Shown: positions 28,433 to 35,590 of the stretch, piece after piece
Numbering within the stretch: position 1 is the stretch's first letter
Layout of the letters: each line of letters opens with the position of its first letter
Assembly: GCA_964530225.1 (NCBI GenBank)
Contig: CAZHBA010000057.1
Span: forward strand, 1 to 64,000
DNA length: 64,000 nucleotides
Source of the DNA: CAZHBA01 sp964530225
GTDB taxonomy: Bacteria > Pseudomonadota > Alphaproteobacteria > UBA6615
Reading direction: 5' to 3'
Notes under the pieces: generated by a model
The model's database searches: none
What the model was told of the DNA's origin: nothing
The model's input: the letters and a program-made list of their open reading frames with translations, nothing else
Program-made: the position numbers and the translations under genes

Positions 28433-29470
28433 TCAGGCGTCGTAAGGCGCGTGGTGCCCCTGCCCCAACGGGTCGCGGTAAGCATCGTCGCCGCTGAGTA
28501 ACCCGCGCACCAGAAGGTCCCTAAAGGACTCGATGGTTTGCGCGACGCCAGTCGACAGGTCAACTCGCGGCCAGTCGCCAACGAGGCCGCGCAATTCGCT
28601 ATCGTCGAGACCGCTGACGAAGGGCAGTGGGTCGCCGTCTATACGCACTTGCGCATCCGGCATCGTTTGCTGGATCATCGCGACCACCTCACCGATCGTC
28701 GTATCGGCGCCGCACAGATCACATACATGGGCACCCTCCACGTCAGCCCGCGCCGCGCGGATGCAGGCGTCGGCGACTTCGACCGTGTGCTGCAGCATGA
28801 TCGGCCCGTCAAAGGGGATGGCGAAGCGCTGCCCTGCGGCAGCGGCCAGCATCGCCTTGGTCGGTGCCGCGGTGACGCCCTGGTCGCGCCCGGGGCCGTA
28901 GACCGTGTGGGGCCGAATACCGATGCTCGGTACCTGCCAGGTTTTCCAATAAACGTCTGCTATCGCTTCGTCGGCCATCTTGAACGCACCGTAGAGGGTG
29001 CTGGGCCAGGCTTCGCCGTCGGACGGCAGCGCCGCGACCGAACTGGCGTAAGCGAAGCCGCGTATACCCAGCGCGCGCGCCGCTTCGAAGACATTGACCT
29101 GGCCGACCACGTTGACCTGTGCACCCCGCACGGGATCGGCATTGCAGAACGGCACTTGCAGCGCCGCCAGATGAACGATCGCCGATATGTTGTGCTCGAC
29201 CATGACGTCTTTCAGCAGGTCCGGCTCGCGAATATCACCGGCCACCCACGTGACCGCGTCGGCCGTCGCCGGTTCCATCATCAGGTGCAGACGCCGCCGG
29301 TCCTCGGCGATATCGAACACCACCGGCATATCACCATCGCGCACCAGATTGGCAACCACCTGAGCGCCGATACAGCCGGCCGCACCAATCACTAGAATCG
29401 GTCCCTCGGATGTGGTTATTTTTGCCTCCCTAGTCAGATCGCTAACAGGTGAATAATCGCCTGAACACAA
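28433..29470 (-). CDS. NAD-dependent epimerase/dehydratase family protein
   Basis: An extended short-chain dehydrogenase of up to 345 residues. The Rossmann motif is VIGAAGCIGAQVV; the active-site Ser/Tyr/Lys set is in AYASSVAALPS and STLYGAFKMADEA (Y-x-x-x-K). IRPHTVYGPGRDQG is the family's post-catalytic motif. The start is uncertain: the first codons (MCSGDYSPVSDLTRE) look non-native and a later start is possible. It heads the four-gene minus-strand run ending in the D-cysteine desulfhydrase-like gene; the substrate is unknown. Confidence 0.82.
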   Translation of the reverse strand: MCSGDYSPVSDLTREAKITTSEGPILVIGAAGCIGAQVVANLVRDGDMPVVFDIAEDRRRLHLMMEPATADAVTWVAGDIREPDLLKDVMVEHNISAIVHLAALQVPFCNADPVRGAQVNVVGQVNVFEAARALGIRGFAYASSVAALPSDGEAWPSTLYGAFKMADEAIADVYWKTWQVPSIGIRPHTVYGPGRDQGVTAAPTKAMLAAAAGQRFAIPFDGPIMLQHTVEVADACIRAARADVEGAHVCDLCGADTTIGEVVAMIQQTMPDAQVRIDGDPLPFVSGLDDSELRGLVGDWPRVDLSTGVAQTIESFRDLLVRGLLSGDDAYRDPLGQGHHAPYDA

Positions 29471-29600
29471 CAGGTTACCGCTAACTTAAACAATTTGTTT
29501 ACCCTATTCGTGTTCCAGTCGCGCTTAAATTTCGGCGAACATAAATGCGTCATCTCCAACGCAGTTAACGGGCGAAAGACCACCCCCTAACGACCGACCG

Positions 29601-30223
29601 ATGATCAGCCGATTACACCAGAGTACCTCAGACAGCTTCCTCAGCGGTGACTACCGCAAGACAGTCGCCAGTTTGGATGACTTGTTAGCGCTTGTTAAGG
29701 CCCGTGAAGTTGCACCGCAACAGATCACGCAGCCGCTTTGGACTATTCCGCAAAACGCCGAACGTGTTCACGACGCAAAAGTTAGGCAAACCACCAATAA
29801 TAAAGGCACCTTGCACCACCATACACTCGTTGTGCGCATGGGCGGGGAAGTGGTCAACGAACTGGCTAAGGGTGAAAGTGAATTCTCGGCAGAGCTAATC
29901 TGTTTATCGACTGAAATTCACTACCTTATGCGCAACCTCGACAAGGCTATTGCAGTCCTCAAGGAGAACGAAGAGAAAATCGTTCGGTGCAGCTGCTTGC
30001 CGCCTGCTACATGCTAAACAACCAACCTAACGAGGCCAGCCAGAAAATCTATTACCGGCCGTCGTTTGAAATTGCCAAGTGGTTGGTACCTCATATGACC
30101 GTCGAATCGATGAAAGATTACCATTTCGGCGCTGAAGACCTGTATTTGCGCCATGTCTCCGACCACGTCGTCGAGATAATTTTCCACCTCTTCACTGAAT
30201 TCGCCTCTGGCGAAGGAGCTTAG
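29601..30223 (+). pseudogene. Frameshifted TPR-type gene resembling the end of a cyclase-like protein
   Basis: Two overlapping frames together read as one alpha-helical repeat protein: up to LMRNLDKAIAVLKENEEKIV in the first, then QLLAACYMLNNQPNEASQKI in the second, after a -1 shift near 29985. The tail (PSFEIAKWLVPHMTVESMKD, then FGAEDLYLRH) resembles the C-terminal TPR region of adenylate/guanylate cyclase-like proteins (..PSFS...W....PFKD....ERYLDGLR..G). No cyclase domain is present. It is probably a decayed fragment; a divergent intact gene with a sequencing error is the alternative. Confidence 0.45.
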
Positions 30224-30249
30224 GCTCTGCGGGCCATTACCCGAGCCGA

Positions 30250-30277
30250 TTGACATGCCCGGCCAAGGCGGTTAAAT
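30250..30277 (+). promoter_or_regulatory. Predicted sigma-70-type promoter of metZ
   Basis: TTGACA at 30250-30255 and TTAAAT at 30272-30277, spacer 16 bases. Transcription would begin near 30284, exactly where the first aptamer stem starts; this fit is the main support. Confidence 0.6.
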
Positions 30278-30284
30278 CTCCTCT

Positions 30285-30342
30285 ATCGCGCCGATTTGAG
30301 TGGCCAGCTTGCGGGCGCGTAATAAATGCAGCTAAATGGGCG
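30285..30342 (+). promoter_or_regulatory. SAM-II-type riboswitch aptamer, copy 1
   Basis: P1 pairs CGCGCC (30287-30292) with GGCGCG (30314-30319). The loop carries the SAM-II signatures GATTTG and GCTTGC; the 3' arm carries AATAAATGCAGCTAAA. The pseudoknot P2 can pair AGCT (30306-30309) with AGCT (30330-30333) and GCC (30303-30305) with GGC (30339-30341). These match the SAM_alpha (SAM-II) consensus, a class found mostly in alphaproteobacteria upstream of met genes. It is followed by an intrinsic terminator, so it probably controls transcription. Confidence 0.85.
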
Positions 30343-30351
30343 ATTTGAACT

Positions 30352-30380
30352 CCGCCCAGCTTGGCTACGGCGGTTTTTTT
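30352..30380 (+). terminator. Riboswitch expression-platform terminator
   Basis: CCGCC (30352-30356) pairs with GGCGG (30369-30373), with an inner AGC-TTG-GCT, followed by seven T. A competing hairpin GGGCG (30338-30342) with CGCCC (30353-30357) would block it; the 5' arm of that hairpin is part of the aptamer pseudoknot. SAM binding should therefore release the terminator. Confidence 0.75.
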
Positions 30381-30443
30381 GTTGTTTTAGAGAGTGTTAA
30401 GTAATTCCGGACCGATCCCCCGACGGCAGCGCCGCAAACTGGA

Positions 30444-30498
30444 TCCGCGGTAATTTGATGGGCAGCTTGCGTCCGCGTCACCAATAGCTAAAGCGCCG
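30444..30498 (+). promoter_or_regulatory. SAM-II-type (or SAM-V) riboswitch aptamer, copy 2
   Basis: A second aptamer with the same plan. P1 is CGCGG (30446-30450) with CCGCG (30473-30477). The loop has AATTTGATGGGCAGCTTGCG; the 3' arm has CCAATAGCTAAAGCGCC. P2 can pair GGCAGCT (30461-30467) with AGCT (30486-30489) and GCC (30495-30497). It ends 50 bases before the metZ ATG with no poly-T after it, which suggests translational control. SAM-V shares the SAM-II core and occurs in tandem with SAM-II in some marine alphaproteobacteria, so the exact class needs an alignment. Confidence 0.75.
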
Positions 30499-30548
30499 TG
30501 GGACAAACGTTCCGCGGGCCCGAACAACGGCCTCGGAACCGATTTGTA

Positions 30549-31736
30549 ATGACCAAAGATACCCCTAAATTCCGTCAGGAAACCGCCCTTGTGCGCGGTG
30601 GCCTAGAGCGCTCGCCTTTCCGCGAGACCAGCGAGGCGCTGTTCCTCAATTCCGGCTACGTGTTCGACAACGCCGCGCAGGCGGAAGCCGCCTTCAAGGG
30701 CGAGAACGACAACTACATCTACTCGCGCTACGGCAACCCCACGGTCAACATGTTCCAGGAACGCCTGGCCGCGCTCGAAGGCGCCGAGGCGTGCTATGGC
30801 ACCGCGACCGGCATGGCGGCAGTGTTCGCCTCACTGGCCTGCCAGCTTAACACCGGCGACCGGGTGGTGTCCTCGCGCGCGGTGTTCGGCTCGTGCCACA
30901 TCATCGTCGATCAGATCCTGCCACGCTGGGGCATCGAGACGGCATTCGTCGACGGCACCAACCTGGACGAATGGGAAGCCGCCCTGTCGCAGCCAACCAA
31001 CGTGGTGTTCCTGGAAAGCCCGTCGAACCCCATGCTCGACCTGGTCGATATCGCCGCAGTCAGTGACATGGCGCACGCCGCCGGCGCCTGCGTCATCGTC
31101 GATAACGTGTTCGCCACGCCGCTCTACCAGCGCCCGTTCGAGCTGGGCGCCGATATCGTCGTCTACTCCGCCACCAAGCATATCGACGGCCAGGGCCGTT
31201 GCCTCGCCGGCGCAGTGCTGGCCAGTGCCGAATTCATGACCGAGAAGTTCATGCCGTTCTACCGGCACACCGGCCCGTCACTCAGCCCGTTCAACGCCTG
31301 GGTCATACTCAAGGCGCTGGAGACCCTATCGGTGCGGGTTGAACGCCAGTCGGACGCCTCGCTCGACCTGGCGCGCTTTCTGCTAGAGCAACCGAAAATC
31401 AAGCAGATCTGCCATCCGGGGTTGGATAGCCATCCCCAGGCCGAGCTGGCACAGCGGCAGATGTCGGGTTTTGGCAATCTGGTGACCTTCGAAGTAGACG
31501 GTGGCAAGGACGCGGCGTTCCGGCTGACCGATGCGCTGTCGATCATCGATATCTCGAACAATCTAGGCGACACCAAGAGCCTGGTCTGCCATCCGGCGAC
31601 GACCACCCATTCGCGGCTATCGGAAGAGGAGCGCGCCCAGCTTGGCATCTCGCCCGGCGTGCTGCGCGTTTCGGTGGGTCTGGAACATATCGACGACCTG
31701 AAGGAAGACCTGGAACGCGCCCTCGCCGCGGTTTGA
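30549..31736 (+). CDS. metZ: O-succinylhomoserine sulfhydrylase
   Basis: Forms homocysteine from O-succinylhomoserine and sulfide, with PLP. At about 395 residues it is the usual length. NYIYSRYGNPTVNMF is the entry motif, VVYSATKHIDGQGRCLAGAV carries the PLP lysine and the MetZ-typical GQGRCLGG-like segment, and NNLGDTKSLVCHPATTTHSR is the substrate tail. The open frame extends to GTG 30498, directly at the end of the second aptamer, but MTKDTPKFRQETALVRGG is the normal N-terminus, so ATG 30549 is used. Two tandem SAM-sensing elements upstream indicate end-product repression by SAM. Confidence 0.95.
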   Translation: MTKDTPKFRQETALVRGGLERSPFRETSEALFLNSGYVFDNAAQAEAAFKGENDNYIYSRYGNPTVNMFQERLAALEGAEACYGTATGMAAVFASLACQLNTGDRVVSSRAVFGSCHIIVDQILPRWGIETAFVDGTNLDEWEAALSQPTNVVFLESPSNPMLDLVDIAAVSDMAHAAGACVIVDNVFATPLYQRPFELGADIVVYSATKHIDGQGRCLAGAVLASAEFMTEKFMPFYRHTGPSLSPFNAWVILKALETLSVRVERQSDASLDLARFLLEQPKIKQICHPGLDSHPQAELAQRQMSGFGNLVTFEVDGGKDAAFRLTDALSIIDISNNLGDTKSLVCHPATTTHSRLSEEERAQLGISPGVLRVSVGLEHIDDLKEDLERALAAV

Positions 31737-31828
31737 GGTGCGGCTTTGCCCGTCCCGCCGATCCGCCTATATAGTTTATTGCACCGTGCAGGAGAAAACC
31801 GCTATGAGCTCGGCTTGAGTCCCAGGAA

Positions 31829-32232
31829 GTGGACACCGGCTCCATCGAGGCCAATCTGGTCTACGCCGTCGATACTGGCGCGAAACCGCGATCAACGAGA
31901 CCATGGCCGATGGTGACATGTCGCGCCGCGTCACCGGCACCTATCAGAGCTACACTATGGTCATCCGCGACGGGCGGCCGCTACGCAACAAATTTTCGCT
32001 TGAGAAGACCGCCTTCGAGTTCATCGACCCCGACACCGCGGTCACCGACTTTTTCGACACCGACCAGCTAATGTCGGTCTATTACCCGCAAATCGAGACA
32101 TTGATTAAGGAGCGTACCGGCGCAGCGCTGGCGGTGACCATGGACAACCCGTTCATCGCAGAGCGCGTGGTCGGGTCTCGCCACCAGGCCGAGCAGGTGG
32201 CGGTCGACGAAAGTCGAAAAACGACGAACTAA
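31829..32232 (+). pseudogene. Truncated, frameshifted CmcJ/NvfI-family oxygenase remnant
   Basis: The first piece reads SIEANLVYAVDTGAKP, then after a frameshift near 31890 the second reads TYQSYTMVIRDGRPLRNKFS, EKTAFEFIDPDTAVTDFFD and VYYPQIETLIKERTGA. This is the N-terminal order of the CmcJ/NvfI (AsaB-like) iron/2OG oxygenase family, which normally continues with the iron-binding core to about 250-280 residues. Here the frame ends after VVGSRHQAEQ with an unrelated tail and the catalytic part is missing. A likely original start lies near 31804. Confidence 0.6.
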
Positions 32233-32268
32233 TTGAATAAGATCGGTAGGCGCAGCTGGGTCGGCGCG

Positions 32269-33315
32269 TCAGCGCACCCGGACGTGAGGCAAGCCGGTTT
32301 TTAATTCACCGATCATCGTGGCAAAGCTGTAACCCTGTTCATGGAACAGCGCGACCACCGCATCCGCCCGGTCAGCCGGACACGACACAAGTAGACCGCC
32401 CGAGGTTTGCGGATCCATCAGCATATTCTTGTGCCACTGCTCTATGTCATCAGGCACAGCGACATGATCGGCAAAACTTGCCCAGTTGCGGTCAGCAGCT
32501 CCCGTGTTGTAACCACTCTGGGCATATTTGAGGGCATGCGGGAGGATAGGTAACTTGTCCCAATCCAGCATGGCGGCGAGACCCGAACCCTCGCAGATTT
32601 CGAACAGATGGCCAACGAGCCCAAAGCCGGTGACGTCGGTGACGGCGTTGACCCCGTCAACATCCGCTAGGTCGACGCCAATAGAATTGAGCTTTGTGGT
32701 GCTCATGAGCATCTCTTTGTAGGCTTCGGGATCGAGCTCATTCTTGCTCATGGCAGCGCCGAGGATACCGATGCCCAACCCCTTGCCCAATATCAACACG
32801 TCGCCATCCTTGCCGTCGGAATTACGTTTGATCTTGCCGGGGTGCACGAGGCCAACTACCGCCAGTCCGTAGATGGGTTCGGGCGCATCGATGGTATGGC
32901 CGCCACTGACGGGCACGCCCGCATCGGCACAAGCGCTAACGCCACCGGCCAGTACCTGCTGGATTTGTTCCTGCGGCATCTTATCCACGGGGAAACCGGC
33001 AATGGCTAACGCCATGATTGGCTTACCGCCGTTGGCATAGACATCGGATAGGGCGTTGGTGGCCGCGATACGGCCATAATCGTGCGGATCATCCACGATG
33101 GGCGTGAAGAAATCGGTGGTCGCAACCACGGCCTGTTCTTCACTGATCTTGTAAACGGCCGCATCATCACCCGTCTCAAATCCAACTAACAGCGCCGGAT
33201 TTACGACCTGGGGCGGCAGTTTCGAAAGTATGTCTTTAAGCACCGACGGTGCTACTTTGCAGCCTCACCCACCTCCGTGGGACAGCTCGGTCAGTCTCTT
33301 GACCTCCGCGTCCAT
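32269..33315 (-). CDS. selD: Selenide, water dikinase SelD, itself a selenoprotein (UGA-encoded Sec17)
   Basis: Makes selenophosphate from selenide and ATP for Sec-tRNA and selenouridine. Ordinary ORF calling starts at codon 25 (33243), losing the N-terminus. Reading through the TGA at 33265-33267 restores MDAEVKRLTELSHGGGUGCK, then VAPSVLKDILSKLP, aligning Sec17 with catalytic Cys17 of E. coli SelD (GAGCGCK). The following Lys is also conserved. The ATG at 33315 has AAAGGAG 8 bases upstream. Further motifs: TTDFFTPIVDDPHDYGRIAA, GGHTIDAPEPIYGLAV and DPQTSGGLL. Total length is 348 residues including Sec. Confidence 0.93.
33239..33267 (-). promoter_or_regulatory. Bacterial SECIS element for Sec17 of selD
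   Basis: On the minus strand the TGA (33265-33267) is followed after 11 bases by a hairpin AGCACC-GTC-GGTGCT (33253 to 33239), stem 6 bp, loop GUC. Distance, and a G at the apical loop, fit bacterial SECIS hairpins bound by SelB. Confidence 0.75.
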
Positions 33316-33495
33316 GGCCGGACTCCTTTACACTGGATCAAACATCGTTGCGTTAATCTACGAGGATACAGAATGAATCGGCGACAATAATCGCATCAAC
33401 GCCGATGGTCACAGCGTCATCCACATCGCGACGGCAAGCGGCGTCTTGTAGGCCTGCGCCGCCGCCCAACTTTCCAGATGCTATCTCACTCGGCT

Positions 33496-34701
33496 TCATG
33501 TCGAACCGTGGATCGTCTTGGCAGCCCGTAGCAACAGCGACTTGTTGGCACCGTCGGAGTGCCAGAAAGCAGCGGCGTCGCGCACCAACTTCTCGATACC
33601 GGCCTCGCGCATGTAGCCGTAGCCGCCGTGCAGTTCGAGCGCCTTGGTAACGATGTGCCAGGCTGTCTGGGCTGCAAAAACCTTGGGCAGCGCCGTGTAA
33701 GTCGGATCCCACGTCAGTTCACCGTCCGCGGCTCGCGCCGCTTGGTAAACATAGGCCCGTGCCGCGTCGAGCATCATGCGCATTTCCGCGATATCGACGG
33801 CGACCACGCTGTGCTCGATGATAGGCTTGCCGCCCTGCACCCGGTCGCGGGTCCATTCAATCGCCCGCTCGTAGGCGGTGGCAGCAACGCCGAGCACCAG
33901 CGCAGCCGCATGTACGCTGCTGCCGAGGGAAAATAAGGCGCGCGCCTGGTGTCCGCGGTCGACTTCACCCAAAATATTTTCATCGGGTACAAAACAGTCG
34001 GTGAAATTGAGCTCGGCGTTGGTGGTTAGCCGCTCACCCATTTTGTCGTGCACGCGCCCGATGGTGAAGCCTGGCGAGTCGCGTTCAATGAGAAAGCAGG
34101 TGCTGCCGAGCATCACACCTTCGTTGGGATTGGTTTGGGCGAACAGGAAATACAGGCTAGCGACTGGGCCGTTGGAGATGAAATGCTTGCCGCCACTGAT
34201 CCGCCAACCACCATCGACTCGCTCGGCCTTGGTCTGATACCGCGTATCCGGGCTGTCGAACGGGATGATGTAGTCTGACGCGCGCACCGGTTCGCTCGAA
34301 CCGATCGCCATGAGAAAGTGTGGATCGTCGGCAATCTTGGCAAAAAAGCGTTGTTGCTGCTCTTGCGTGCCTGCTTTCTGGAGAAACCGGATGAGCTTGT
34401 AATTTTGCATCAAGGTGGTGGCAACGCCCTGGTCCGCATTGGCCAGCGTCTCAACAGCCATGGTTGTGGTCAAATTGTCGGCACCAATGCCTCCATATTC
34501 TTCTGCCAACGGCATGGTGCGGAGCCCGATCGCGTCGGCGGCCTCGATGATTTCCCAGGAAAAGCAAGCCATAGGATCGGCTAAACCATCGAGTTCAGCC
34601 GTTACCGGTACGATATGTTCTTCCGTAAATCGACGCACCGTTTCGAGAATAGCGTCACGTTCGGGGTCGGCGGAAACTGGTTCAGAAAGCCGGACAGACA
34701 T
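33496..34701 (-). CDS. Acyl-CoA dehydrogenase family protein
   Basis: A 401-residue flavoprotein with the three-part ACAD fold: N-terminal helices (RFTEEHIVPVTAELDGLADP), the middle beta domain (WRISGGKHFISNGPVASLYF) and the C-terminal helices (LELHGGYGYMREAGIEKLVRD). Where MCAD-type enzymes have the catalytic Glu in YEGTSEIQ, this protein reads WHSDGANKSLLL, so that base is absent. It may use another base or do a different reaction. It is the last gene of the CaiB-like/ACAD/ECH/ACAD operon. Its end overlaps a 48-codon frame of no known family. Confidence 0.87.
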   Translation of the reverse strand: MSVRLSEPVSADPERDAILETVRRFTEEHIVPVTAELDGLADPMACFSWEIIEAADAIGLRTMPLAEEYGGIGADNLTTTMAVETLANADQGVATTLMQNYKLIRFLQKAGTQEQQQRFFAKIADDPHFLMAIGSSEPVRASDYIIPFDSPDTRYQTKAERVDGGWRISGGKHFISNGPVASLYFLFAQTNPNEGVMLGSTCFLIERDSPGFTIGRVHDKMGERLTTNAELNFTDCFVPDENILGEVDRGHQARALFSLGSSVHAAALVLGVAATAYERAIEWTRDRVQGGKPIIEHSVVAVDIAEMRMMLDAARAYVYQAARAADGELTWDPTYTALPKVFAAQTAWHIVTKALELHGGYGYMREAGIEKLVRDAAAFWHSDGANKSLLLRAAKTIHGST

Positions 34702-34734
34702 GACATCAACTCCTCAGTGGCGATAGCAGCACTC

Positions 34735-35526
34735 TTAGCGCCCGACGAACTTCGGTTTTCTCTTCTCGACGAAGGATAGGAAGCCTTCCTTGGTGTCCGC
34801 CGTATTCTGAATGTCGGTCAAGACTTCCCAGGTCCAGGGGATACCCTTGGTTGGGCCGCGGTCGATGGCACCCATGATCGCGCGCTTGGTGCCCTGAACC
34901 GCTAGCGGCGCTGCGTCTTCGGCGATATGCGTGGCAATCTCCCACGCCTTATCCAGCAATTTTTCTTGCGGTAAAACCTCCGATACCAGTCCCCACTGGT
35001 AGGCCTGCTGCGCGTTAATCCGAAAGTGCTTTCCCTCCAGCGACATGCGCATGACGATGCCGAGCGGCATTTTGTAAGCCAGCCCCGCCGACTCGACGCC
35101 GTTGATCAGCCCGATATTGACGTGGGTATCGAAGAACTGGGCGTTTTCCGAGGCAATCACGATGTCGCTGTCGGCAACCAGGTGCCAGCCGCCACCGACG
35201 CAATAGCCGTTGACCGCACAGATGAACGGCTTTTCGATCGACTGCATCATATCGGTCCAGGGCTTGAAGATGGTGTAGCCACCGGTCTCGCCGGTCTCGG
35301 CTGTCTTCTTTGCCGCTTCGGTGACGTACATGCCGCTGCAGAATGCCTTGTCGCCCGCGGCGGCGATAATCATCGCCCAAAGTTTGGGGTCGTTCTTATA
35401 CTCGGTGAACACCTCCAGCATCTCGTTGCCAGTGTCGACGCTTATGGCGTTCATTCTCTCCGGACGATTAAGGGTGAGACAGATAATTCGGCCCCTCTTC
35501 TCCACAACGATATCATCATAAGCCAT
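34735..35526 (-). CDS. Enoyl-CoA hydratase/isomerase family protein lacking the usual catalytic Glu pair
   Basis: A 263-residue crotonase-fold protein. The CoA-binding and oxyanion segments are visible (LNRPERMNAISVDTGNEMLE; DKAFCSGMYVTEAA; KPFICAVNGYCVGGGWHLV). Aligned by eye to rat ECHS1, Glu144 (QPEILLG) corresponds to His in DTHVNIG and Glu164 (AMEMVLTG) to Arg in VMRMSLEG. It is thus unlikely to be a standard hydratase; hydrolase, dehalogenase-like or isomerase chemistry is possible. It lies between two acyl-CoA dehydrogenases in one operon. Confidence 0.88.
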   Translation of the reverse strand: MAYDDIVVEKRGRIICLTLNRPERMNAISVDTGNEMLEVFTEYKNDPKLWAMIIAAAGDKAFCSGMYVTEAAKKTAETGETGGYTIFKPWTDMMQSIEKPFICAVNGYCVGGGWHLVADSDIVIASENAQFFDTHVNIGLINGVESAGLAYKMPLGIVMRMSLEGKHFRINAQQAYQWGLVSEVLPQEKLLDKAWEIATHIAEDAAPLAVQGTKRAIMGAIDRGPTKGIPWTWEVLTDIQNTADTKEGFLSFVEKRKPKFVGR

Positions 35527-35590
35527 TTTTCTTTCCTCTTTGGTGTCAGGCCTAAATACGGGTGCGGATAGTACTCGCAGAGACGCTACG

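Noticed and set aside
30498..30548. GTG 30498 as metZ start
   Set aside because: It would place the start inside the second aptamer and add 17 residues not typical of MetZ; ATG 30549 is better.
33353..33499. 48-codon frame overlapping the acyl-CoA dehydrogenase stop (ATGA) and ending before selD
   Set aside because: The overlap looks like translational coupling, but the peptide matches nothing I know and has no ribosome site of its own; chance cannot be excluded.
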